Shown here: positions 29,539 to 37,082 of the stretch, one piece after another
Layout: each line of letters starts with the position of its first letter
Position numbering within the stretch: position 1 is the first letter of the stretch
Assembly: GCF_000425405.1 (NCBI RefSeq)
Contig: NZ_AUDJ01000001.1
Coordinates: 1 to 64,000, forward strand
DNA: 64,000 bases
Direction: 5' to 3'
Source of the DNA: Ferrimonas kyonanensis DSM 18153
GTDB taxonomy: Bacteria > Pseudomonadota > Gammaproteobacteria > Enterobacterales > Shewanellaceae
Notes under the pieces: model-generated
What the model was told of the DNA's origin: nothing
The model's input: only the letters and a program-made list of their open reading frames with translations
The model's database searches: none
Translations under genes and position numbers: made by a program

Positions 29539-30058
29539 GCGCTTGAAAAGAAGGGCCGCAGCCTCTGTAACGCAGTGTCGGCTTGCTCCTGGGGTAGACT
29601 GGAAGCTTGTGCGCTAGGGAGCGGTTTTGTTTTTTCCCTGTAGGTTGAGAAGGCTCCCTTGCAGCCGTTTTCTTTGCGGCATCAAACAGCGTGGTAGTTG
29701 CTTCTCTCTGGCTTCATGATATTGAAAAATATATATATTATCCCTTTGTCACGTTCGGGCTAACTCAGTTTACGAGGCGTGGTCCAGTTATTCCGCTCAA
29801 ATTTTCTCTGACTCCTAGTTCCTGACCGTGGGCACAGTCTCATCCTTGAAACTGATAAAACCGCAGTATAGCTTATGGCTAGAAGCACTTATCTGTGTTG
29901 GATGTCTGATTAATTGCCATTTGTGTTAAGAATCGGTAGTCCTGTGAGGGGGTTGGGGCCAAATGAAACATTTGCCGTTAGGCATACCAATCTGATTCGC
30001 CAACAATCCGGATTGAGCTATAGAAGAACCCATTATCTTCAGGAAGGAAACCTATGCT
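29539..30058. other. AT-rich intergenic region at the edge of the accessory island
   Basis: This 520-base gap has no credible gene. It contains an AT-rich tract (AAAAATATATATATTATCCC, about 29729-29748) and the solo 92-bp repeat at 29822-29913. Base composition drops compared with the flanking core genes. Confidence 0.6.
29822..29913. repeat. 92-bp direct repeat, solo copy of the transposase promoter region
   Basis: It is identical at 89 of 92 positions to 31905-31996, in the same orientation, 2083 bases away. Read on the minus strand, it holds the promoter, ribosome site and first codons of the REP-associated transposase. Here the ATG has become GTG and a TAG follows within about six codons, so it is a non-coding remnant. 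Confidence 0.92.
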
Positions 30059-30688
30059 ATGTCGATTAAACTTAAGGTGCTTTGGGCGTTACTTCTTGTA
30101 GGTTTAATGAGTGGCTGTAACGACCAAACGAGTGACGCTGCTAGTCATTTTGATTATTGCGTGAGCAATTGGGGAGTCAATGATGACAAGGCTCTTTTGA
30201 TGAAAAGCGCATTATCGAGCGAGGATGATATTGATAGCTATGTTGCACTGAAGCAAGGCTCAACTAGTCATTACACTTATTCATTAATTATGGTTGCTCA
30301 TAATCAAAGTGAAAGTTTTGCTGTTGTTATGACTAACTCCATGAAGGAGCCTGTCAGGGTAAATATTGACTCATCATTAATGGGTGAACTATTGAATCAA
30401 GGTAGGTTACTCTCGGAGGGTACTACAACCGACTCTGCTATGGCTGAATCTGGCAACACATCCTGTTACGCTTTTCAAATAAAGAGTAATGATAAGGTTT
30501 CTGCTAAAAGCTACATAGGGGCATTAAGCAGTGATTCTGCAATAAATCTACTGTCTAGGCTGGACGCTCTGACTGTAGAGATTGAAAGTCAGAATGTTCA
30601 ACAATTAGACTTAGAGGGGGTCTCACCCTTGACCTTGAAAGGCGGCAACAAAAAGAACCTCATATGGGAGTTGGACGGGATTAAGTAG
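30059..30688 (+). CDS. hypothetical lipoprotein
   Basis: A 209-residue protein I do not recognise. The N terminus is a lipoprotein signal (MSIKLKVLWALLLVGLMSGC, lipobox LMSG-C at residue 20). The mature part is polar, Ser/Asn/Asp-rich, and has two further Cys (CVSNWG and SCYAF) that could pair. AGGAAGGAAA precedes the ATG. Codon use is AT-richer than the neighbours. With the transposase and direct repeats on each side, it is likely transferred DNA. Membrane-attached location is inferred; no function is assigned. Confidence 0.75.
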   Translation: MSIKLKVLWALLLVGLMSGCNDQTSDAASHFDYCVSNWGVNDDKALLMKSALSSEDDIDSYVALKQGSTSHYTYSLIMVAHNQSESFAVVMTNSMKEPVRVNIDSSLMGELLNQGRLLSEGTTTDSAMAESGNTSCYAFQIKSNDKVSAKSYIGALSSDSAINLLSRLDALTVEIESQNVQQLDLEGVSPLTLKGGNKKNLIWELDGIK

Positions 30689-30937
30689 GGTTAAATTGGC
30701 TGGACAGCAAAGGGACAGCAAAGCGATTAGGAGCAAAGTAGACACCCAATTAAAAATCGTTCACTGAGCATTTGTGGCCCCTCTTGGGCTGGCCGATGGG
30801 AGTGTTTTAAAAAGCTGAGATTGTGACCAACCTGATCGGTTTTGGCGCGTTCTGTAAGACAATCCACTGAATAACGGACAGCAGAGCGGCTCTTGGAGGG
30901 AAAGAGTTTTAAATTTAAGAGCTAAGAAGCGTACCGA

Positions 30938-31918
30938 TTAAGCACCAAGCAAGCGTTTGGCGTTTCCAGAGCCACGAATTCGGTGCATACCATCGGTTTG
31001 CCGGCAGTGCTGCAGGCTGTGCAGTCGTCCTGCTAAGTGGCAGAACTGGTACTCAAAGCCCTCGGTGAGCTCCATCCAACTGTCTAAGTCGATATCGAGT
31101 CGTTGCAGTAGCGTGCCGCAGGTGGTTGGGATAGCCCCGGTTTTATCGCCTCTGATGGCGCGACCAGTAAACTCCATCAATTCCAGATAATCATTGAGAT
31201 GACAGGGTAATGCATGCAAGCCCAAATTGTTGGCATCAAACGGTTTTAGCGGCTCTGGCTGTTTGCCTCGAAGGGCTGCGCGGATGCGCATTTGAATGCT
31301 GGTAAAGTCCGATTGCTCCGGGGTCTTGGCAATACCTGCCCGAATAGGGTTGAGGTCAACGTAAGCCATACACGCCAGCAGAGCCTGCTCATCGAGCAAC
31401 GCCTGAGATTTGAAACGGCCCTCCCAGAACCGGCCGGTGCACTCGTCCTCTTTGTTGGCTTCGCGAGCAATGTATTCGTTCAGGGAACGCATAAACCAAC
31501 TTAAATCGACCAGGCGAGAGCGGTAGAGCGCTGCTTTGCGTTCCACCTGGTGGCGCTCAACACTGGCTAGATTGTCACGCTGCTCGTCGTCACAATAACG
31601 GCGAGTAACTTCAGTCCCGGCAAACACTCGGTGCCAGCGGTTGAGTACCTCTAGGGTGCTCCAGTCGTTGGCCTGTTGGGCATCGATATGCAGTACCACA
31701 TGGGTATGATTGCTCATCACCGCATAGGCACAGACTTCGATGGCAAACGCCTGACTTAATTCGAGTAACCGTTTTTCGACCCAGTCGCGGCGGTGTTCGT
31801 AACTGATGCCGGTGTAGGTATCGATGCCACAAAGGAAACTGCGGCGAACACAACGACTGACGCAGTGATAGAACGGGGTATCTTGCAATGATACCTGCTG
31901 GCTTCTGGCCGTGGGCAT
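30938..31918 (-). CDS. REP-associated (Y1/HUH) transposase
   Basis: A 326-residue transposase of the IS200-related RAYT group. The HUH motif is in VMSNHTHVVLH, and the FYHCVSRCVRRSFLCG start and YVDLNPIRAGI block are typical. A candidate nucleophile Tyr is in LNEYIAREANK. The ATG at 31918 (MPTARSQQVSLQ) follows AAGGATGAG; the open frame extends to 32041 without a ribosome site. A TATACT-type -10 lies inside the 92-bp repeat upstream. Such enzymes act on REP hairpins rather than carrying inverted-repeat ends. Confidence 0.88.
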   Translation of the reverse strand: MPTARSQQVSLQDTPFYHCVSRCVRRSFLCGIDTYTGISYEHRRDWVEKRLLELSQAFAIEVCAYAVMSNHTHVVLHIDAQQANDWSTLEVLNRWHRVFAGTEVTRRYCDDEQRDNLASVERHQVERKAALYRSRLVDLSWFMRSLNEYIAREANKEDECTGRFWEGRFKSQALLDEQALLACMAYVDLNPIRAGIAKTPEQSDFTSIQMRIRAALRGKQPEPLKPFDANNLGLHALPCHLNDYLELMEFTGRAIRGDKTGAIPTTCGTLLQRLDIDLDSWMELTEGFEYQFCHLAGRLHSLQHCRQTDGMHRIRGSGNAKRLLGA

Positions 31919-31996
31919 AGTCTCATCCTTGAAACTGATAAAACCGCAGTATAGCTTATGGCTAGAAGCACTTATCTGTGTTGGGTGTCTGATTAA
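31905..31996. repeat. 92-bp direct repeat, copy at the transposase 5' end
   Basis: The intact copy spans the transposase start codon, ribosome site and putative promoter (minus strand). Differences from the solo copy fall at three positions only. Together the two copies bracket the lipoprotein and the transposase gene. Confidence 0.92.
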
Positions 31997-32076
31997 CTCC
32001 TCGGTGGTTTTGACCAAGGTCACACAAAGGCTATCTTGCACGGTATAAGAAATGAATTGGAAACAGGGTATAAGTC

Positions 32077-32610
32077 ATGGTAAATAGCGTATATTCTTTA
32101 GAATTTGATGATGATTCTGGCGCAGTAGGTTTTGCAAAAAGTGAGGATGTAAGACGGTTCAGGCACGCTTTTCTTGGCACAGATACAGTTTCCAGTGAGT
32201 TTGATGATTTAGAACTTACTTGTGAGCATGACCGTATGCCTCATAATAGTAGTGACTTTAAGGATTTTTTTGTCGGCGGACTTCTGGTTGTCGAAGGTGG
32301 AAAGAAAAAATTAGAGGGTGTCTTAGGTGGGCTGGGGCAGTGGATTCCAATGAGATTGGGCAATGAAAGTGTGTTTTACTTCCACCCTACAAAGGCATTG
32401 GACATTGTCGATAAGGACAACTCTGATTTGCTTTACTATGACGGCTACCTGACCGGAGTGAATAAGTTTGCATTTAGAGAGCTTGACGATGATTTGCCAC
32501 TAATATTCAAAATGTCTGGGTTTGAGAACTATGGGCTGGTTGTTTCATGTGAGTTTAAAAAATACGTTGAAGAAAGTGCTCTGACAGGGTTGAGCTTTAA
32601 GAAACTTTAG
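32077..32610 (+). CDS. orphan immunity-like protein (Imm11/DUF1629-type)
   Basis: A 177-residue cytoplasmic protein. The C-terminal half resembles the Imm11 (MXAN_0049/DUF1629) immunity family: ..LGQWIPMRL.., YYDGYLTGVNKFAFRE, LPLIFKMSG and the ending FKKYVEESALTGLSFKKL. Members usually protect against a contact-delivered toxin encoded alongside. No toxin gene is adjacent here. AT-rich codon use and the adjoining transposase suggest acquisition. A weak ribosome site (CAGGG) precedes the ATG. Assignment is by recall of the family pattern. Confidence 0.6.
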   Translation: MVNSVYSLEFDDDSGAVGFAKSEDVRRFRHAFLGTDTVSSEFDDLELTCEHDRMPHNSSDFKDFFVGGLLVVEGGKKKLEGVLGGLGQWIPMRLGNESVFYFHPTKALDIVDKDNSDLLYYDGYLTGVNKFAFRELDDDLPLIFKMSGFENYGLVVSCEFKKYVEESALTGLSFKKL

Positions 32611-32670
32611 CGTTAACCTTTGCCAAAAGTGTTATGGTAAAGTTCTTTTAAAGTTGAGCTAACGCTATAT

Positions 32671-32709
32671 ATTGGCCAGCTTTCCCCGGAAGGCTGGCCA
32701 ATCTTTTTT
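32671..32709 (+). terminator. rho-independent terminator after the immunity-like gene
   Basis: A 10-bp stem ATTGGCCAGC / GCTGGCCAAT, extended by TTTCC/GGAAG pairing, is followed by six T. Confidence 0.9.
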
Positions 32710-32944
32710 GGAGGCGTGGCTAGTTTTGTGCGGACGGGTGGTCGAGGTGGGGTGGAATATACAGGGTTAGTTCAGACTCCAGTTGCCCGTTCGATTTGAA
32801 AGGTGTCCAGCACCAGTAGAACCGTCCAGCCCTTTCCAGCAGGCTGGTCGGCGCTCGCCAGCGCCGCTACTAGTGGGTGCTGGCGATACTGGTCAGTTCT
32901 GCTAGCTTGGCTCGGCCGGTCGAGTTAGGGCGAATAGGCACCGG
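32710..32944. other. intergenic region after the island
   Basis: Together with the preceding terminator this makes a 334-base gene-free stretch. It contains an inverted repeat TCGCCAGC (32855-32862) / GCTGGCGA (32879-32886) without a T run. This may act as a weak stop or mRNA 3' hairpin for the minus-strand lipoprotein gene. Nothing else is recognised. Confidence 0.5.
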
Positions 32945-33442
32945 CTACCGGTTTACCACCTGCGATAACAGATAGCACTGCGGGTGGCCGCCGATTCGAT
33001 CCAGGCACACGGTGTCCTGGTCGTACTGCAGAACCTCAAACTGCAGCTTGCCTCGACGCACTAGTGCTGGCACATCGACCATTGCTAACTCCGGCCTGGG
33101 TTGGCTGACAAAGCGACGATACAAATCCGCATCCATTTCCATTTTGACCTGGTTCAGTGCCACAGTCAGCTGGCCTGACTGGCGGGTCAATTCTCCGGCC
33201 AGGGTCATAACCCCGATGTCCTGATCGGTGTGGCTGGTACCGTCATTGTGCTTAATTCGATAACTGCGAATCTCCATAAACTGGTCGTCGGAAAATTTGA
33301 CCCGGCTGTGGATACTCAGGCGGTAGCCGTCGAAGATGTGGTGACTGATGCGGCTGGAGAAGATGCCCCTAACCTCCGGGGTGTCCGACTCACAGCCCAG
33401 TAAGGTGCTGCAGGCCAACAGGCTTATCAACAAACGCGTCAT
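32945..33442 (-). CDS. small lipoprotein downstream of a ToxR-like regulator
   Basis: 165 residues; a lipoprotein signal with lipobox TLLG-C at residue 17 (MTRLLISLLACSTLLGC). The mature part is unrecognised; two Cys near the end (TVCLDRIGGHPQCYLL) could pair. Its ATG overlaps the stop of the wHTH membrane regulator by four bases, so the two are coupled. By position it resembles ToxS-like periplasmic partners of ToxR-type regulators; this is inference from context only. Confidence 0.7.
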   Translation of the reverse strand: MTRLLISLLACSTLLGCESDTPEVRGIFSSRISHHIFDGYRLSIHSRVKFSDDQFMEIRSYRIKHNDGTSHTDQDIGVMTLAGELTRQSGQLTVALNQVKMEMDADLYRRFVSQPRPELAMVDVPALVRRGKLQFEVLQYDQDTVCLDRIGGHPQCYLLSQVVNR

Positions 33443-34209
33443 CGATAGCCTCCCTCGGCAAAGCAGCGGCTAAGTATTGATTCGGCCAGTTCGGAAGGCG
33501 GCGACAGGGGCAGGCTGAACTGCCGTTGCCGAACCCAAGCCGGTTTATGATAGACGCAATCGAACAGCATAAAATCGTCGAAGGGAGTGAGCACCAGTGA
33601 CAACGGCTCAGGGGTGTCCTGATAGCGCAGTTTTAGTGCCTCGGTGAGTGCCGGCAAGTCAGGGTAGGGGTTGGGTTGCACCAGTAGCTGAAGCTGGCCA
33701 AATTGTTGCCATCTAGGCTGGGTTCTGTGCTGAGGAGTAGTGCTCCACCAGCTGACCGCTGCCATCGCCAACGCCGGGGCAAGCAGTAACATCAGTGGCC
33801 ACCAGCGTCGAGAGGGTGTTGTCACAGTTGGCTCGCCGGGTTGAGAGGCAAAAGCAGGCTGCACAGCCTGGTAACTGGCCAGGTAATAGCCCTGGCGGGG
33901 TACGGTAACAATCAGCTTGTGGTTTTGGCTGTAGGGAGACAACAGCGCCCGCACTGAAGACACCAGTTGATTAATGCTGCCTTGGGAAACCATACGATTG
34001 CCCCAGATTCGATCAAGAATCAGCGTCCGCGAGACCACCTCCCCTGGCTGTGACAACAGCAATTTCAGTAGCTGGATTTCGGCGTTGGTCATCGCAATGG
34101 GGTCGGCCTGAAGCTGATGGTTGGCTTTGACCGTCAGTTGCGGCACGGGCTGGGTTGCCAGTTCAAACCTATGACTGGGCGAGGTGAAAATCAGTGTGGG
34201 CGTGGTCAT
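33439..34209 (-). CDS. ToxR/CadC-like membrane-bound transcriptional regulator
   Basis: 256 residues. An N-terminal OmpR-type winged helix spans about residues 38-112 (MTNAEIQLLKLLLSQPGEVVSR.. DRIWGN.. GSINQLVSSVRALL.. VPRQGYYL). A Pro/Thr-rich linker follows, then one transmembrane helix at about 137-155 (WWPLMLLLAPALAMAAVSWW). The remaining ~100 residues would be periplasmic. This is the architecture of one-component membrane regulators. It lies three bases after the kinase gene and overlaps the lipoprotein gene. Confidence 0.8.
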   Translation of the reverse strand: MTTPTLIFTSPSHRFELATQPVPQLTVKANHQLQADPIAMTNAEIQLLKLLLSQPGEVVSRTLILDRIWGNRMVSQGSINQLVSSVRALLSPYSQNHKLIVTVPRQGYYLASYQAVQPAFASQPGEPTVTTPSRRWWPLMLLLAPALAMAAVSWWSTTPQHRTQPRWQQFGQLQLLVQPNPYPDLPALTEALKLRYQDTPEPLSLVLTPFDDFMLFDCVYHKPAWVRQRQFSLPLSPPSELAESILSRCFAEGGYR

Positions 34210-34212
34210 GAT

Positions 34213-35427
34213 TCAGAACCTTACCTCAACGTGATGAATACCGGCTTCAGAGCGAACGTGGTAGTGCCAGCCAAACTGGCCCGCCAGTTGTTGCACCAAC
34301 ATCAGCCCCAGGCCAAAGCCTTGCTGGTTATTGGCGGCGATGCCGTTGGACAGCGTAATGCGATTGTCCTTTTGGCGTAGCTGAATCTCTCCGCTGCCGT
34401 GCTCCAGACTGTTTCTCAGCAGGTTGTTGAGAAGTATCTGTACCGGCGGCCTGATGGCCGTCAGCGTATAGGGTGAGGTGTGGCAACGCAGGGACACTCG
34501 AGGGCTGACAATGCGTTGGTGGCTGGCAACGGTGGTTTGCACCAGCTGATCCAGCCGAATGGGTTCGGCGGTCATATTGAGATGGTCGGTTCGGCCCAGC
34601 CAAAGCAGGGTGTCCACCACAGCCTGCATCTCTTCACTGGCGTCTTGGGCACGCTGTAGAGGCGGTGTCAGCTCGCCGTGTCGTCGTTGTTCGAGCTCGA
34701 GCGAGCTTTGCATGACGGCGATGGGTGAGCGCAGTTCGTGGCTGGCGTAGCGCAGAAACTGCGCCTCTTTTTGTTGCTGCTGTTTTAGCTGGGATACCGA
34801 GCTGAACAGGGCGTCGTAGACGGTTTGCAGTTCGCGGTATCTGAGCCGGGGTGGCTGGCCCAGATCCAAATCGTGCCAGTTCAGGTAACGCAGCTGGCGA
34901 CTCATGGCGCGAATGGGTTTGAGCACTTGAGCACTTAAAAACCAGCCAATCAACAAGATGAGCACAAAGGTGGTCAGGTTCAACAGTAATTGAGTCCACA
35001 GCAGCCGGCCCGAGCCCAGGTTGGATCCAAGCAGTTGCGGGTCAAAATAGAGGTGGACGTACAGGTCTTTATCGCCGTCAACCGGGTATCGCATCAGGGC
35101 GCCAATTCTGGGATCTTCTGTGTCGTTCAGCAGCATGGTCAGGGTGTCGTCGGGCCGCTGGTTGCCGGTGATCAGTCGAACCGTCGGTGGCAGGCTGTGC
35201 CAGCCGCGGTAGACATGCAGATTTTCGGTGTTGAGCAGTTCGGCATCGGGATTGAGCCGCAGCGCCTGTTGACTGCGTTCGGCGGCATGTCGCATCAATG
35301 CTTCCTGTGCCGATAAACGCCCGTCGTTGACCAGGGTGTTGGTGATCCACAGGTTGGCGACCACCACCAGCAGCAGCAGCAGGGCGGCGGTGGCCATAAA
35401 CGAAGTGCGCAGACTGAGGTTATTCAT
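34213..35427 (-). CDS. sensor histidine kinase
   Basis: 404 residues: transmembrane helices at about 9-28 and 147-166 flank a periplasmic domain of ~115 residues. A HAMP-like linker (LKPIRAMSRQLRYL) and the H-box ASHELRSPIAVM with phospho-accepting His230 follow. The ATPase has N-box NNLLRNSLEHG and a short glycine-rich G-box FGLGLML. The gene overlaps its response regulator by eight bases. Signal unknown. Confidence 0.88.
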   Translation of the reverse strand: MNNLSLRTSFMATAALLLLLVVVANLWITNTLVNDGRLSAQEALMRHAAERSQQALRLNPDAELLNTENLHVYRGWHSLPPTVRLITGNQRPDDTLTMLLNDTEDPRIGALMRYPVDGDKDLYVHLYFDPQLLGSNLGSGRLLWTQLLLNLTTFVLILLIGWFLSAQVLKPIRAMSRQLRYLNWHDLDLGQPPRLRYRELQTVYDALFSSVSQLKQQQQKEAQFLRYASHELRSPIAVMQSSLELEQRRHGELTPPLQRAQDASEEMQAVVDTLLWLGRTDHLNMTAEPIRLDQLVQTTVASHQRIVSPRVSLRCHTSPYTLTAIRPPVQILLNNLLRNSLEHGSGEIQLRQKDNRITLSNGIAANNQQGFGLGLMLVQQLAGQFGWHYHVRSEAGIHHVEVRF

Positions 35428-36079
35428 GATTTTCCGCCAGGCTGACGCCCTGGCCGCGATGGGTACAGATCAGCGCCGAGGCAAAGGGTTTGTCCACCAC
35501 CTGACGCAGGCGGTACAGATGGCTGCGCAGGGAATCGCTGTCGGGAGCGCCATCGGGCCATAGGGCCCGCTCCAGCTCCTGCTTGGAGACCATGGCGGGG
35601 CTGCGGCGTGCCAGCAGTTCCAGTAACTGCCAGCCTGAACCGGTGAGGAGGAGTTGCCGGCCTTGGCGAGTTGCCTGATGTCGGGTCAGATCCAGCTCAA
35701 GATCCCCGATGCACAGCCGCACGCGTTCCGGTCTGCGTCGATGCAGAGCCTTAAGTCTGGCCACCAGTTCTGGCATGGCAAAAGGCTTAACCAGGTAGTC
35801 ATCGGCACCGGCGGCGAATCCTTCCAATCGTTGCTCCACTTCGCCACGGGCGGTCAGCATCAGCACCGGCGCTTCCGCAAGGCGTTGCTGACACCAGTGA
35901 ACGCCGTCACCATCGGGCAAATTGAGATCCAGCACAATCGCGTCGAATCCACTGGTGGCCAGCCGTTGTTCCGCCTGGGACAGGGACTCGGCGTAGTCAC
36001 ACTCAATCTCGTCCAGAGCCAGATACTCGATGATGTTGGCAGCCAGATTGCGATTGTCTTCGACTAGTAGCACTAACAT
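35420..36079 (-). CDS. OmpR-family response regulator
   Basis: 219 residues: receiver domain with acidic pair VEDN, phospho-acceptor Asp in VLDLNLPDGDG, Thr in MLTARGE and Lys in LVKPFAMPEL. A winged-helix output domain follows from about residue 125 (LTRHQATRQGRQLLLTGSGWQLLELL.. LRSHLYRLRQVVD). It resembles the QseB/PmrA subgroup. Cotranscribed with the kinase downstream and the LuxR regulator upstream (nine-base gap). Confidence 0.9.
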   Translation of the reverse strand: MLVLLVEDNRNLAANIIEYLALDEIECDYAESLSQAEQRLATSGFDAIVLDLNLPDGDGVHWCQQRLAEAPVLMLTARGEVEQRLEGFAAGADDYLVKPFAMPELVARLKALHRRRPERVRLCIGDLELDLTRHQATRQGRQLLLTGSGWQLLELLARRSPAMVSKQELERALWPDGAPDSDSLRSHLYRLRQVVDKPFASALICTHRGQGVSLAENHE

Positions 36080-36088
36080 GGCAGGCTC

Positions 36089-36856
36089 CTAAACCAGATC
36101 AAATTGATGGGCCAGATGAATCAGGTGAACCCGGTTGTTCGCTCCCAGTTTCTGCTTCAGAGCTTCAAGATGGTAGTCGACTCCCCGCTCGCTGAGATGA
36201 ATCTGTTTGGCGATCGCCTTGGTCGGCAGACCCTGGGCAACCAATTCCAACACTCGCAAAGAGGTAGGGTTGAACGCGCCTAGCTGCCGAAATGGATTGA
36301 ATTGCTGCTTGTTCTGTTCAAGCATGCTGAGCTGCAGCCGGGACAGATAGCGATCCAGCTCAGCGTTTTCAAGCACGGCGGTGGGGGCCGGCGTGCCGAA
36401 CAGCAGTATGAAGGCGCCACACCAGCCGGGGCGACTGTAGCGTCGTACTGGCCAGTGCACGATGCTGGCCACATGATGCTGAGCAAACAGTCGGGCGGTT
36501 TTGCTGCCGGGCACCAATCGGAACAGAAACGGCGCGTGGAGCTGGAGGCAGCGCAAGAAGTTGGGGTCTTGGGCGGCCCCGGCTTTGAGGTATTGGGCTT
36601 GAAGTTCGTTCACCCAACCAGGATGGGCCACGCTGGCGTTACGGCTCAGCAGTTGGCTGCGTTTGAACAAGGTACCGGGGTCGGTGTTCAGCCAGTCGCG
36701 GGCGCCGCAAAAGGGGCGACCGGAAAAGCAGACGCCAATCACGCCGAGCGTGGCCAGAGTACGGCAGCACTCACTCAGCAACTGCTCGACATTGTTCGAG
36801 AAGTTGCTGCGCTGTGTCGTGTCCCACGGGGGGAGCAGCAAACTGGAGTGCAACAT
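36089..36856 (-). CDS. LuxR-family transcriptional regulator
   Basis: 255 residues. A C-terminal LuxR-type HTH spans about residues 190-250 (FNPTSLRVLELVAQGLPTKAIAKQIHLSERGVDYHLEALKQKLG, key motif LPTKAIAKQIHLSERGVDYH). The N-terminal ~180 residues could be an autoinducer-binding-like or other sensory domain; I see no decisive ligand motif. No luxI-type synthase is in the window. First gene of a five-gene minus-strand regulatory run. Confidence 0.82.
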   Translation of the reverse strand: MLHSSLLLPPWDTTQRSNFSNNVEQLLSECCRTLATLGVIGVCFSGRPFCGARDWLNTDPGTLFKRSQLLSRNASVAHPGWVNELQAQYLKAGAAQDPNFLRCLQLHAPFLFRLVPGSKTARLFAQHHVASIVHWPVRRYSRPGWCGAFILLFGTPAPTAVLENAELDRYLSRLQLSMLEQNKQQFNPFRQLGAFNPTSLRVLELVAQGLPTKAIAKQIHLSERGVDYHLEALKQKLGANNRVHLIHLAHQFDLV

Positions 36857-37034
36857 AATGAACGCCTTGAATGACCATCGGTAAGGCTATTGTGGCAACG
36901 GTTAAACGCTTGGGTAAAGCTCGGGGTGCTCAGTCTGACGACAGGGTGTCAGAAATGAAAAAATGATGGGGAACGGCGGGAATTGTCACGTTGCGGCGAC
37001 ATAGGTTGGGGTATCCCTTGCGAGTTGGGCGATG

Positions 37035-37058
37035 AAAACAGAGGCGCCGAAACGCCTC
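37035..37058 (-). terminator. possible terminator after the tetraheme lipoprotein gene
   Basis: On the minus strand, GGAGGCG TTTCG GCGCCTC-type pairing (GAGGCG / CGCCTC arms) is followed by TGTTTTC. The T tract is short, so this is moderate evidence. Confidence 0.5.
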
Positions 37059-37082
37059 CGGGTTGGGCTTGAAGACCGAGAG

